Made by a program: the position numbers and the translations under genes. The notes beneath the pieces are model-generated. The model did no database searches and had not been told where the DNA came from. It saw nothing but the letters and a program-made list of their open reading frames with translations. Shown in pieces: positions 42,366 through 54,781 of a stretch of 60,846 nucleotides of DNA. Each line of letters opens with the position of its first letter. The stretch's first letter is position 1. Source of the DNA: Hydnum rufescens UP504 (taxonomy: Eukaryota; Basidiomycota; Agaricomycetes; Cantharellales; Hydnaceae); contig MU129121.1 of the NCBI GenBank assembly GCA_014904985.1, forward strand, positions 1 to 60,846. Direction: 5' to 3'.

Positions 42366-44345
42366 GTAGCTATTTATTATTTTTCATCACTAAGCCTTCC
42401 TCCCCGGTTTCATTCCCCCTGATTGGTGAGCTCTCACAATGCGAACACTCTGAAATTGCTTGAATGCCACGTGCGGTATCTCGCAGAACTGTTGAAACTG
42501 TTCGCAGTGATGCATCGAAGCGAAATTTCCCCCTCTTCCAGCGTGAAGTGTTGATGCTCGCCAGGTAGGTCTCCAAGCCACGGATCTCGCTGACATTCAT
42601 GGCTTTCGCTGACTATGGTTTTTGAACCTGTATAAAGAGCTGGACACTACATTACTGAGCAGGAAGCCAGTAGCAGCATCCGACGGGGATCCGGGACAGA
42701 ACTCCCTGCATATGAAGCTATGGGAAGAACACGTTAGTAAGGGCTACCTCAGCTGCACGAGACACGTTTCTAAGAAGCACGTTTCTCGATACAGCAATGG
42801 GTTGGTACTTTTATATTGAGAAATGCATTTCCAAAACATGTTTCGGGTGTAGCCGAAGTGGCCTGATGTAGAGTTCAAATTCACTTCTGCCTTCTAAGGA
42901 AATGATATTTGACATATGCCGTCATCAGCCTCTAATTGTACTCTCAACAATCAGACAAATGCACTGCCTCTATGCACTGTCAGCTCAATCGAAGCCACAT
43001 TTGCTTCTCTTGGGAGTCATATCAAACTCGATTCACCGTTCCTGGAGTGGATCCTCAAATCCGAGCGGGTATCGGCGCCGTGCATACCGTACAGATGTAT
43101 TATAGAACGCGAACTCCATCCCAGGAGGAGTGGGACTGGTACTTTATCCTCGTCGGGCTGGAGAACAGCCGGCGGATCGAGAATTGGCTCAAATAAGAGC
43201 TGACTGGTTCGGACCGTTGAGTACCCATCTTTCCGCTGCCTCCACGTGGTGTGATGCTATTTTCGGACGTAGGTGTGAAAAAAGGGGAAGGAACCCGTCA
43301 TGTTCGGGGCCACAAAGGAAACCCTTCCTGAGGGTCTTGCAGGATCAAGGAGCATTGTCAGTATAGCAGAAGATAGGCTACCGGTGGCCCGTTTTTCCTG
43401 GTAAATTAAAGCCAAGTACAGCGTGTGGGCCCTGTGTGTTCACGTCCTCTCCATGTGACTGACGATGGGGAAAATGTAGATTACTCTACATTTGCTCATT
43501 TTGGACCTTGGGGAAGCATATGGAGGGGACTGGGACCCTCGAGAACACGAAGGGAGTGGCCAGGATTGATTTATCTGGGCAACAGCATTTGGGCGAGTAA
43601 GGGACAGGCAGGCCCAGCCCAGGGTAGGTATGTAAGGGATCGCATTCTTCCCTTTTATGGTGCCTTGTGCCTTACGGAAGTGGTAATTATATAAAGACCT
43701 CCTACTGCCAGGAGTCCAAGACCGTTACTGTAATTCTGTGCTATTCAAGTGATTTAGTTTGCTCGAAGATTCGCAGGAATATTGACCAAGCCAGGCAAGA
43801 ACTGCGGTGCTTACGACTTAGCTCATGTCTTCTGGGACTACTCTGCTTCCCCTCCCAAATAATGACCCTGTTCCTCAGAATTACGTGTAGATAGAAGGCT
43901 GACAAGAACCCTACCATCGAAGCTGTCTAACTTTAGGTTTATGTGACTGACAGCCATTCTTGGCAATGCCCCAACGTCGCCCCCGAGAACTGCCTTCCAC
44001 TTGTACCTCTGTGGTAGTTAGGCCCAGACATCGGCAACTGCATAGCCACTGAGTGGCTGTAACATGTCGAGTGTCGCGACTCGGGCTCTGGGGTGGACTC
44101 TACTCTGCCACCATTGCATGCTTGTAATGGAGCACAAGTCGAAGAAAATTCTACACCAAGTGGTTTTCCCCTCTTTCCTCGTGATATAGAGGCATGGGCG
44201 CTTTTTTCCTATAATGGAAGCCTCGAGGCTATGTCAAACCCACTTGTTCGACTCCTTTCTTCCGAGCGTTATCGACCACTGTGACTCACTTGGACTCACG
44301 ATTCTGCTCCCTACATTGATCGACGTTTCATGTTAGTCTTCAATC
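42366..44345 (+). repeat. Tandem unit A of an unknown gene-like family
   Basis: First of four copies of a ~2.2-kb unit. Shared landmarks are a TATTTATTATTTTTCATCACT block, GATGCATCGAAGCGAAATTT, a 3'-splice-like CTCAACAATCAG, and a coding-looking stretch at about 42953-43200 with SFIEWILKSER- and ENWLK-like segments. CACAAAGGAAACCCTTC and CATGTGACTGACGATGGGGAAAA follow. In this copy the coding stretch is frameshifted (frames 42916-43203 and 42936-43196 each keep part). Upstream PGGDKVQV sequence of the other copies is missing. Function unknown. Confidence 0.55.
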
Positions 44346-46555
44346 AGTCCTGTCGTCTTTGGATCCCTTCTGATCGAGATTTTGGCACCGACGTGTAGCA
44401 CACCCAAGCCCACGGACAAATAAAGGAGACAATGCCATCATCACCAAAATGGCTTGCACAGTTCCTCCCACACTTTAGGCCACGTCGAGCTGCTGCACAA
44501 AGGACGGGGGAGAACACGATAGTCGGGCCTATTTCGATGAACCCGATAGCGTCTGCTGAAGCCGCGCTTCGATGGATCTCAAAGGTCCCCGGCGGCGACA
44601 AGGTCCAAGTGAGGATCGGGGTCGCCCTACAGGTGATCAGGGGACTGAACGTGGTTAGTCCATCGATCTGTGTTGATGAGCCCAGCCCACTTTCCAACTT
44701 CGCGTGCTCGGTATTATTACTTTTCATCACTGAGCCTCCCTCTCCGGTTTTATTCCCCCTTGATAGGCAAGCTCCCACGACGTGAAGACTTCGAAATGGC
44801 TTGAATATCACGTTCGATATCTCGCAGAACTATTGGAGCCATTCGCAATGATGCATCAAAGCGAAATCTCTCCACTCTTACAGTATGAAGTGCTGATGCT
44901 TGGCAGGCGAGTCTTCAAGCCATGAGTGTCTCATTGACGTTCCTGGCGTTCTGCTGAATATCGTGTTTGAACCTATATAGAGAGTTGGCAGCTGCGTCAT
45001 TGAAGATGAAGCCAATAGCAGCATCCGACGAAGATCCTACGCGTAAATCCCTCAGTACGAAGCTACGGGAGGAACACGTTAGTAATGCACGCGATATCCG
45101 TGTGTTCACCCAGGACTTCAAGTCGGCTTTGGATCAGTTTCGTGTGCGTTTATTTCCACCTTTCAATGATGTTCTCCGGATGCCGTTCTGCAATCAAGAT
45201 CAATGGCGACCTACTCACTGTATGTTCTCTCAACAATCAGGCAAATGCGCTGCCGCTCTACCCTGTGAGCCCAATTGAAGCTGCATTGCTTCCCCTGGGC
45301 GTCATCTCGAATTCGTCATGTGCTCTTTCATCATTTATAGAGTGGATCCTAAAATCCGAGAGCAATGAGCACCGAATCGGTGCTGTGCATACTGTACAGC
45401 TGTATAGCAGACCACGAATTCCAGACGGAAGGTGGAACCAGAGATTTATGCTGGTTGGACTAGAAAATGGGCGCCAGATCGAGAATTGGCTCAAAATAGA
45501 GCTGAGTGGTCCAGACAGTTGAGTGCCGATATTTTTCAGTGCCTTGGAGCAGTGTCATCTGATTTTCGGGGCGTTGCTGTCAAACAGTGGAGGAGCCGTC
45601 ACTTTCGGGACAACAAAGGAAACCCTTCATGAGGGTCTCCGCGAAGAGCGTATCCTTGCATATAGCAGAAGACAGCCTTCCAGTGACTCGTTTTGCTTGT
45701 AAAATCCAAGATGTATGCGCGCGGCACACGGGATTATGTGTGTTCATATGTTTTCCCTTTACTCTCCATGTCACTGACAATTGGGAAAACGCAGGTTACT
45801 CTAATCCTGCTCTTCCTAAGTACTCGAAAGCGATCAGCGCGAGCGATAATGTTTGGGCGAGTTAGGCGCAGGGGCAGCCAAACTCAGGGATATGTGAGTG
45901 ATCGTGTGTCTCCTTTTTCTGCTCTCTTGTGGTTGGCGCGAGTGGTAATCGTACCAAGGCCCCTGCTGTCGACTCTTGCTAGAAGCACCCAAAAGTCTGT
46001 CGTCCATGGGTACATGTGGGCCGATATCGTCAATGTAATGGCAATGACGTACGTACCACTCCCAAAATATATTGCTGGGATTGCAGTTGACCAGGTTACT
46101 ATCATTTGGACCCTCAGCACTGCCAATGCTTGGTATAGGGTTTGGATAAGGATCATCACGTCCATGTGAAGGCCGGGTAGCAGGCTGATAAAGCCCCGCA
46201 CTCCAAAAAGGTCGATATTATAGCCTATAAAACGAACTTGAGGGTACCTTGTATTTGTTTGAACGATTGCGGTGGCTGTGACCCCTAGAGTCGGGTTGGG
46301 AAGAACGCCATCCCTACTGCAATTCTTCCAGTATCATTGCATACTTGTAATGGAACAGTCTGAGAAATTGAACATGAACGTGGCCTTCCCCACATGTGGA
46401 GGCGCGTGACTTGTTTGCTATTATTGAGTGTATGTCAACCACTTGCTCGTCTTCTTTCTTTCCAGTACTGTCGATCAGTCGGCCTCACTTGGACTCTCGT
46501 TTCTCGCTCTCCCCCATTGATCAACCTTCTGCATCTGTCATCGATCATGCTGTCA
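44346..46555 (+). repeat. Tandem unit B of the unknown family, best preserved
   Basis: It contains coding-looking segments in the plus direction. 44432-44700 gives ASAEAALRWISKVPGGDKVQ and VALQVIRGLNVVSPSICVDE. After an intron-like stretch, 44995-45140 gives PIAASDEDPTRKSL then IRVFTQDFKSALDQF. A GTGCGT donor and CAATCAG acceptor (about 45140-45240) lead to 45240-45522: ANALPLYPVSPIEAALLPLG, then SFIEWILKSESNEHRIGAVH, then RFMLVGLENGRQIENWLKIE, ending GPDS and a stop conserved in copy C. 45600-45870 adds VTFGTTKETLHEGL-like and LHVTDNWENAGYS-like text. I do not recognise the family. Confidence 0.5.
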
Positions 46556-48150
46556 TCTTTGGATCTCGTCTGATCCATCATCGATGTTTTGACCCCAACG
46601 TGCAACCCACACCCTAACCCGTAGAGGAATGAAGGGGGCAACAATATCGTCACGGAAATGGGCTCAGTGATTACCCTCATGCTTTGGACCACATTGAACC
46701 ATTTCACAAGAGACAGGAGAGAACAGAGTAGTCGGACCGACTTCAACAAGCACCATAGCATCTGCCGAGAGTGCGCTTAGGTGGATCTCAAAGGTTCCTG
46801 GAAGCGACAAGTTTCAAGTGAGGATTGGGGGTGCCCTGCAGGGGACGAAGGAACCGAACGTGGTTAGTCTATTAATCTGTGTTGATGAGCCTGGCCCACT
46901 TTTCAACTTCGCGTGCTAGCTATTTATTATTTCTTATTACTGAGCCTCCCTCTCCGGTTTTATTTCCCCTTGATAGGCAAGCTCCCACCATGCGAACACT
47001 CTAAGATGGCTTGAATCCCGCCTTCGGTATCGCGCACAACTATTGGAGCCGTTCGCAATGACGCATAGAAACGAAATTTCTCCTCTCTTATAGTATGAAG
47101 TTCTCGTGCTTGGCAGGTGAGTCTTCGAGGCACGAGTCTCTCATCGACGCTCATGATGTTCCGGTGAGGGAGCCAGAGACTACATCATCGAAAATAATTC
47201 CACCAGCAGCGTCCGGCGAGACTCCGAGGCGGAAATCCCTCCATACAAAGCCACCCTAGGAACATGGTATATCCGTGTGTTCACGCAGGAGTTCAAATTC
47301 GCTTTGCATCAGTTTCGTGTGCGTTTATTTCCGCCTTTTAACTAAGTCATCTTCGCCGCGTGCCGTTCATTGAGGTCAAGACCGTTACTAACTGTACATT
47401 TCGTCGACAATCAGGAAAATGCGCTGCCGCTGAACCCCGTGAGCCCAATTGAAGCAGCATTGCCTCCCCTGGGAGTCGTATCGAATTCATCATGCGCTCT
47501 CTCCCCATTCATAGAGTGGATACTTAAATCGGAGAGGGTAATGGAGTACCAAATCGGTTACGTGCGTATGGTACAGGGCTACCATAGAAAGCAACTCATG
47601 CGGGAAGGGTGGTCCCGGAGATTTATCCTGGTTTGCTTAGAGAATGGACGCTGGATCGAGAATTGGCTCAAAATAGAGCTGGGTGGCCCGGGTAGTTGAG
47701 TGCTCATATTTTCCAGTGCCTTTGAGCGCCGCGATGCTAATTTCCAGGGGCTGGTGTCAATAAGTGGAAGGAACTGTTACTTTCAGGACCACAAAGGAAA
47801 CTTTTCATGAGGGCCTCCCAGAACCACCGAATGTCTTCCATATCGCAGAAGATATGCTATCAGTGACTCATTTTGCATGGAGAATTGAAGACTTTTGCAC
47901 GTGGAACACGAATCCTATGTGTTCGTGTCTTTTTCCCCTTGCACTCCATGTCACTGACAATGGGGGAAATGCACTATGGTATAAAATCACTCTCTGTGGA
48001 TCTTTAGAAAACACACAACAAGGAATGAGAACCCGAACACATTGATGAGCTGATCAGCCTGAGGGATAGCGGTTGGGCTAGTGTTAGACGGGGAGGGGGC
48101 AGGCAGAAAGCTGTGAAGAAGAAACCAACATAATAAGGCAGGAACGAATT
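46556..48150 (+). repeat. Tandem unit C of the unknown family
   Basis: Collinear with unit B: IRGAL/GGDK-type text near 46780-46860 with disruptions, TATTTATTATTTCTTATTACT at about 46921, CGACAATCAG acceptor-like site at 47411. The frame 47370-47699 gives ENALPLNPVSPIEAALPPLG, SFIEWILKSER (here PFIEWILKSER) and ENGRWIENWLKIELGGPGS, then stop. The frame 47764-48045 includes FRTTKETFHEGLPEP and LHVTDNGGNALWY. Many small indels relative to B. Confidence 0.5.
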
Positions 48151-49180
48151 AGATGAAGATCACTTGATTCCTCTCTGTGGCGAGTCACTAAATCAGGGGG
48201 TGGAAAGTCTCGTCAAATCTGCACAAGATGTCTATTGTGGTTGTGGGTAGGAGATTGTTTACTAATCGAGTGGAAAAATCGAAACCCTAAGGGGGTCTCG
48301 CTCCCCTTTGGGGTATTGTCCTCGCAAATCTCGAAGTGTTGAGTACACCCTGCGAGTTGACCTTCCGGCCATCGTCCCCGCTGTTCCAGAGGATTCTGCT
48401 TCAGCAGCATAGGATAGGGGGGAGGGATGGGATTATAGCACGGGTGATGCGAATCTCTAAGTATGGACGGAGATGACGAACTCCGCAAAATTGACTACAT
48501 TCAAGTCAAGTTGATTCAATGATTCGGAGCAGTCCAGTCATCCCCAAGTGCACTGCTACTGGATGTGAATATAAAATACATGGTTCAGTGTCGCCACATC
48601 GAATGACGTACAATATAGGTAAGCCACTGGTCGCTGGCGACCAAGTTATTGGACTCCCGAGTTGTTCTGAGTTGGAGTGTCGAACTGGTAGAGCCAGGAA
48701 AGATGTATGTGGATTAGATAATAGATTTTCGAGAGCCAAAGGCCATCGTCTCTTCTCTGAGAAACTGCGTGAATCCGATAAATTTTTTGAAAGAGTCTGC
48801 TTGAGATCAGCAATTCGATGACGAAATAACGAAATGCTTATACTTGTCACCCCTTGCACCATACTTAGACAATACTTACTGTTAGAACGAATGGAAAGTA
48901 CATATATTACGTAATGATGTATATACGTCCTTCGGTCTTGCAACGTGTGCGCGTCGTACCACCTCCCCGCTCTTAACACTTACTCGAGAGTGGAGAGATA
49001 CGAAGATGCCACCGACTGATTGTGACTCGTAACGTCACTGCACTGATTTCTTTTCGGGCCTCTGGGCCGCACGGGACCCCAGCATTATGGCCATTTGGAC
49101 AGCTGCTGTGACCGTGCCATTCCCTGCTGTCCCAGGTTTTGACAAGGTCTCTGTAGCTTTTCCTGATCAGTTAATGAGTC
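48151..49180. other. Unique CpG-normal spacer between units C and D
   Basis: Not similar to the other units by eye. Two overlapping opposite frames are open: plus 48519-48821 (100 codons, with Cys spaced CTATGCEYKIHG ... CSELECRTGRARKDVC) and minus 48506-48979 (157 codons). Neither is recognised. One may be a short gene or a gene fragment; evidence is only openness. Confidence 0.25.
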
Positions 49181-50126
49181 AATAGAAGCCTCGAGGCCAT
49201 GTCAATCCCAGTTCTGGAGTTATCCTCATCAATGTTTACCCGCAAATGTATACTAGGTGCCCAAGCCTGAGGGAAGGACATGAGAGTGTTATCTCCAAAG
49301 TGGCTCTTTCTCACCACATCGAGCCACAAGGGACAGGACAGAACTCAGTAGTGGGGTCCATTTTGACGAATGCAATAGTATCTGCTGAGAGCATCCTTAG
49401 ATGGGTCTCAAAGGTTCCCGGAGGTGACAAGGTGCAAGTGAGGATCAGGGGTGTCCTACAGGTGATCAAGGGAGTGAATGTGGTTAGTCTATCGATCTGT
49501 TTGATGAGACTGGTGGACTTTCCAACTTCACTTGCTATGCATTGATTATGTTTCATTACTAAGCTTCCTTCTTTGGCTTATTTCTTCTTGATAGGCCAGC
49601 CCCCACCATGTGAATACTTTGAGATGGCTTGAATACCTCCTTCACTACCTCATGGAATTATTGGAGTCCTTTGCAATGATGCATTGAAGTGAAATCCCCC
49701 TACTCCTACAGCATGAAGTGCTGATGCTCGACAGGTAAATCTTCGAGGCATGAGTCTCTCATCAACGCTCATGATGGTCAGCTGAAAATTGTTTTTGAAT
49801 ATGTATAGGAGAGTGCATCGTGGAAGATGAAACCAACAGCAGCTTCCAACAAGGCTCCAAGGTGGAAATCCTCCCTCACAAAGCAACATGAGCAACATGG
49901 GGCTGATGCACTGGTTATCTGTGTGTTCACACAGGACTTGAAATCAGCTTTGGATCAGCTTCATGTGCATTTATTTTCGCTTTTGAACTAAATGATATTT
50001 CCAATGTGCTGTTCTGCCACTGGGATCAATCACTAACTGCTTGCTATATCCTCAATCAGGAAATGCACTACCACAGTGCACCATCAGCCCAATCAAGGCA
50101 GTGTTGCTTCCCCTGGGAGTCATACC
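49181..50126 (+). repeat. Tandem unit D, left part
   Basis: Follows unit B order: ATAGAAGCCTCGAGGCCATGTC, RWVSKVPGGDKVQVRIRGVL (49395-49455), GTGATCAAGGGAGTGAATGTGG, GAAATGCACTACCACAGTG, up to CCCTGGGAGTCATACC. There it is cut by the gag-only element (TSD atacc). CpGs thin out within this stretch. Confidence 0.55.
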
Positions 50127-50193
50127 TGTTGGAGTGGGGAGGAAAAGCCTATTTTAGGAGGGCAGAAAATGCCTGAACTATATACATGAACGT

Positions 50194-51878
50194 TATAGAA
50201 GAAGGGTTAGGAGCTCCGATGACTGTCAAATCAAAATCTGGTTCAGCCAGTGTGTAGATAGGAGACTGTGTTTCTGTTTATTCAAATGGGTTGGTTTGCT
50301 TCGATGGTTGATCACTCTCTGCAAGATATGTATGTGTTTATTGGAGAATGGAATGTGATATGGACTAGCAATAGTCAATGATATATCATAGATGCTTATA
50401 AGAAGGCTTATACGTCGTATGGAATGCTTATAGAAAGGCTTATATGTGGAGGATGCTTATAGGAAGGCTTATACGTCTGGGATGCTTGTGGAAAGGCTTA
50501 TACGTGTTCGTGTTGCGTTTGTTGGTTTACTGATATTTGTGTGTCCTTGTTTACATCCTCCTAGTCAAAATGCGGATATCCGTGGGCTATGGAATGGTTA
50601 GTGCTTGGTTAGTTTGGTTAGTATGCTTCAATCTTCTTTCCTGACTTGTATTTCGTTATGCTTACCTTTTCCTTGGATGTCCAGCAACTCTAACCTTAGG
50701 TTCTGCAACTATCCTTGGCTTCAGTATTTCGCGTAGATGGCTTCCAGTAGCTTGGTCTCAACAACCTTGAAGATGACTTAGCTCCAGATGGCTTTAGATA
50801 GACAGTTCTTTAGATATTAAGCAGAATGGTAGACAGTAGTTGACAGTGGTTGATTTTCAGAGTGAGGAGATGGGGGGGAACAAGAAAATCTGCTAGCTTA
50901 TATACCTATCTGAAGGTGGCTGTGCATGGAGCAAGAACAAAAGAGTAATAAAGCTATGAGATCATAGTGATGTCATGGGGGAGTCATAGTGGAGTAGAAC
51001 AAAAGAGTAATAAAGAAATGATGTCATAATGCGGTCATAGCTGAGTCATCCATAGAGTGTGATGTCATAGTGAAGTCATAGTGATGTCATTCATAAAGAG
51101 AACAAAAGGATTCATAAAGGGAATGATGTCACTAATTTGCTGAGCTTGTGGAGTGGTTGGAGCATGATGTCACTGATCTTGTGATGTGTTTTGGGGCTCA
51201 TGGGAAGCGAAATTAAAGGACATCTCCGGGTTCTGGAGATTAATCTGAGCATAGTCCAGTGGTTAAGGTGTTTTTGTTACTGGTTAATAAAAGGAACAAG
51301 TGCATGGTGTGGGATTCGATGCAGAGACATCAGTTTGTATCCGTAATAGGCGTGCTTGGTATCATTCGATGCAGATTTTTAACAGCTTTCTGGGCGCGGT
51401 GGTTTCGAGCAGATCCGGTGTAAATTGACAGAGAAATTCGTTTTTTACTGATGGGTGTTGATTCTGATAGTAATATCGTTCTGTAGAGTTCAATTTTGAT
51501 CTGTTCTTCGCGTGCTCAGTACCGTTGGATGCGGATGTTTAATATCTTTCTAGGCGCGGTTGTTTCGAGAGGATTGAATGCGAACTGACGGAGGTATTCG
51601 TTTTTTACTGGAAATCCTGGATTTTAATAATAAAATTGGCCTGGAGAGTGCAGTTTTGGTCCGTTCAACTTGTGTTTGGTACCGTTCGAAAGGTGTGAAT
51701 CGTAGCTTTCTAAGCGTTATATGGGCGTACCTCTCCGATCAAAACTGACGGAGTTATAAAACGAATTTCGTTTCTGTGTGTAGCCATAATTAATCTCATA
51801 ATCGGTCATGTGATCGTCCAATGGCTGGAAGTTGTGTAATTTCGCATTTTCTGATACTGGATGTTTTTATCTTCCACA
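50194..51878 (+). mobile_element. LTR-D copy 3, complete, inside the gag-only element's LTR
   Basis: 1685 bp, TATAGAAGAAGGG ... ATCTTCCACA, with 4-bp acgt/acat (50190-50193 and 51879-51882). The intact 3' LTR of the host element (52959-53060) shows the empty site GAACATATTAGG. It has four GCTTATA-type minisatellite units (50385-50515; the other copies have about two) and a dense TGATGTCA/TGAGTCA cluster at 50945-51180. Confidence 0.88.
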
Positions 51879-51939
51879 ACATATTAGGTAATCAGGTGCA
51901 GTTTGTCATCCCCAACACCCCCCCTCAAATGGAGCCTGA

Positions 51940-52758
51940 TTAGTATGCGATGTCTTCTGAATTGGGTAGGTCTTGATGTATCATATTTATGAGTTCTTGC
52001 ACTGTTTCACTGGGTTTGGCCACAGTGGGGCAGTTGGCCTGGTAGTGGTCTGGGGATTGGCAGATGTAGCACAATCGCTTCCCACAAGGTTGGGGGATTG
52101 CTTGTGAAGAAACCTTGTGTGGGGCCCATTTGCCTTGGATTTCTATACAGCGGGATTCTTTGCTGAGAAGGAGGTTTGTAACGAACTCAGTTTTTGAATG
52201 AATGAGGGATGGGTCTCTGCCCGCAACTTTGAGGGAGGAGACAACATGGGTGATAGAGGTATTGTATTCAGTTGGGAGTGATGCAAAGAAGGTGATAATT
52301 TTGAGATCCTCATGGATCTCAATCCCACAGGCCTTGAGTTTGTCTGTTGTCTCTTCCAGGGAGCAGAGATGGGCATGGAGAGTGTTTATGGTAGGATCAA
52401 ATTGCATTGTAAAGAGGTTTCAGCAAAGGGTGATTCGCTGGGCCCAGCTGGCCCCTTCATGAACTTCTTGCAAGATGTGCCACACCTCGGCTGCAATAGG
52501 AGATTTCTGTGTGTGTTGGATTTGAGAGTTGCTGACATGAAGGACAATCTCGGTGATGGCAAGACGGTTGTGGGTAGTCCAGTTCTTGACTGCATGGCTG
52601 GTCTTGGGGCCATCAGGGCAAGTCCTCTCTCCAGAGACAATTTCCCAGAGGTTCTTCCAAATCAGGAGCCTCTCCATATGGTACTTCCATACATAGTAGT
52701 TACAGTCATCCAGGGGTTCAATTTTCGATGCCATGTTACACAGGTGGTTGGAGTCCAT
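51940..52758 (-). CDS. Copia-type Gag polyprotein (single TGA stop)
   Basis: Would form the particle of the gag-only element. One reading frame from ATG at 52758 to TAA at 51940, 272 codons, broken by one TGA at about 52422 (ITLC*NLFTMQFDP), a place where copia gags often have Arg. N-terminal part: KIEPLDDCNYYVWKYHMERL and WEIVSGE, the DUF4219/UBN2-like start of copia gag. Middle: AEVWHILQEVHEGASWAQRI, then DPTINTLHAHLCSLEETTDK and FFASLPTEYN. C-terminal: CX2CX4HX4C zinc knuckle CYICQSPDHYQANC near residue 230. No protease, integrase or reverse transcriptase follows; the frame stops about 25 bp before the LTR. Otherwise well preserved, so decay is recent or the protein was used. Confidence 0.85.
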
Positions 52759-53065
52759 AGTGGAAAAAAAAATGGGTTGGGTAACAACTGGATGTATCTT
52801 CAGTGGGGCTCAGGATCACACAGATCCACTGGCTCAATTGGGCACAGGGCACAGGATCACACAGATCAACTGTAGGGGTAGTTTCAGAGTAGTACAGGAT
52901 CACCCAGATCAACTGTAGAGGCTAGTCCACAAGCACAGAGCTAAGAAGGCCCATAACCTGTTGGAGTGGGGAGGAAAAGCCTATTTTAGGAGGGCAGAAA
53001 ATGCCTGAACTATATACATGAACATATTAGGTAATCAGGTGCAGTTTGTCATCCCCAACAATACC

Positions 53066-53406
53066 AAATTTATCATGGTCTCTCTTGGCATTCATCAAGT
53101 GGATGCTGGAATCAGAGAAGGCAATGGAGTACTGAATCAGTGCTGTGTGTACTGTTGAGTTGTATTTTAGACTGTGAAGCCCATCCCAGAGGGGGTGGAC
53201 AGTGATATTTATCCTCATGGGACTGGAGAATTCCTGCTGGAATGAGAATTGGCTCAAAATTCAGTTGTGTGCTGACATTTTCTGGTGCCTTTGAGTGGTG
53301 TGATGCTGATTTTTGGGTGTTGGTGTGAAAAAAAGGAACTGTCACTTTTGGGACCACAAAGGTAATGCTTTGTGAAGACCTCCTGAAACCAGAAGGTCCC
53401 TTCCAT
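53066..53406 (+). repeat. Tandem unit D, middle part
   Basis: Continues the unit after the gag-only element: a SSFIEWILKSE-like stretch reads here as TTGGCATTCATCAAGTGGAT, then GCTGTGTGTACTG and AGAATTGGCTCAAAATTC, then GGGACCACAAAGGTAATGC. CpG is nearly absent; comparison with units B and C shows CpG changed to TpG or CpA. LTR-A cuts it at 53407. Confidence 0.55.
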
Positions 53407-54781
53407 TGTTGGAGGGACAAATCCCTACTACATGCAAACCCCATCCAAGGACAATTCTTCAGATAAATGAACCAATTTCATTGTCAATCCAGATGTCAAT
53501 TCCCACATCATCATTCATTTGAGAACAAGCCTGAATCCCATACATCTAAAACCCATGAATCTGTGCCATTCCTTCAATTGTACACAAGCCAATTTATTGT
53601 TCATCCACAGCACTTCAACAGGCCACCCTAAATTCCTCTTTTTTATGCCATACCTCAATGTGGCAATAGCAATTCAACTTGCTTGCTTTGTTTGACCTTC
53701 AATCAGTCTCCACTTCTGATACACACTTCCTGTTGCCTCAATGGTGACTCTAATGAATTGTGATTATGTAATACAATGGATTACACACCTGGGCCTTGAT
53801 TCCGACTTGTGGACCTGTCACATGATAAATAGGGGCTAATGTGGTGCTCTCAAGGAGTAAATGTAAAATATCTCCCTCAGTTTTGATCAGATCGACTCGA
53901 AAAGATAGTGCCCAAAAAGCTACAGTTTACACCTTTCAGATGATACCAAACACAAGCCGAACTAATCAAAACTGCACTTGCCAGATCGATTTTACTATGT
54001 GTTTCATATTTCCCTTCAGTATTTTTCAAATTTCTCCATCAGTTTTGATCCAATTCATTCGCAACAAGCACTCCTATAAAGCTGTCGACAGTCTACATCC
54101 AATGATACCAAGGGAAAAACTATCCAATGAGAACTAGGTCCTCTACAATTTAACTCCCCCATGTCTCATTCCATTATTGCCTCCGCTTTTTTGATTATTA
54201 ATGGCACTTATTCTCTGCCCCTCTTATATATGACAAAGGGTATGTCTAGGATGACCAGTTCCACCATTCTCCAAGGGATTCTGTTCAGTAGGAGAGGAGG
54301 AATAGCTTGGTTAAGCCATATTTCCCTATTCTGACTTGATTTTGGAATATCTCCTTCAGTTTTGAAGCTTTTGACTTGATTTCTTTTTCATCATTTTCGC
54401 CTTAACCCCACCTTTCTTCTGGTTGCCATAGAATTTTTCTGTGATGTATATTAAGTGCAGGAGATGTGAATTTCTATAGTTTTCCCCCTCCCCAGTTTTG
54501 AGGCACTGATGTATTGCTGCTGGTTCCTTGGGTGAATTCCACCAAGACTACTACAATTTTTCTAGGGCCTCAAGAGGAGAGCCTTAGGGTGTGGTTTTGT
54601 GACCCATATTCATTCTTTGTTCTATTGCTTGAGCAGGTGTTGCTTACAGCTTTAGATTTCTATCCAAAAAGACCTTCCTTCCTTTGAGCCTTAACATTCG
54701 GATTGATCCCATGGTCCCCTCTTGTTCTTGATTGCATATCGTGGACTGTGGCTGGATTCCTCCCTCCATTTCCCACTTACA
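53407..54781 (+). mobile_element. Solo LTR, family LTR-A, copy 5
   Basis: 1375 bp, TGTTGGAGGGACAAATCC ... TCCCACTTACA, with perfect 4-bp TSD ccat (53403-53406 and 54782-54785). Collinear with copy 3 at 34264-35600 and similarly CpG-poor. Inserted in tandem unit D. Confidence 0.9.

Larger units (their letters stand above)
50127..53060 (-). mobile_element. Gag-only copia-type element with 102-bp LTRs
   Basis: LTRs are 52959-53060 (102 bp) and 50127-51917 (102 bp plus the inserted LTR-D), both TGTTGGAGTGGGG ... ATCCCCAACA in plus orientation; perfect 5-bp TSD atacc (50122-50126 and 53061-53065). The internal region (51918-52958, about 1.04 kb) encodes only gag on the minus strand, followed by a polypurine tract (TTTGAGGGGGGG) against the 3' LTR. 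Removing LTR-D gives about 1.25 kb. This matches the published TR-GAG concept: short LTR elements carrying gag alone and relying on a partner for pol. Confidence 0.85.

Noticed and set aside
52202..52918. Plus-strand ORFs across the gag-only element
   Set aside because: They are antisense to the copia-type gag, whose zinc knuckle and N-terminal motifs fix the minus strand as coding.
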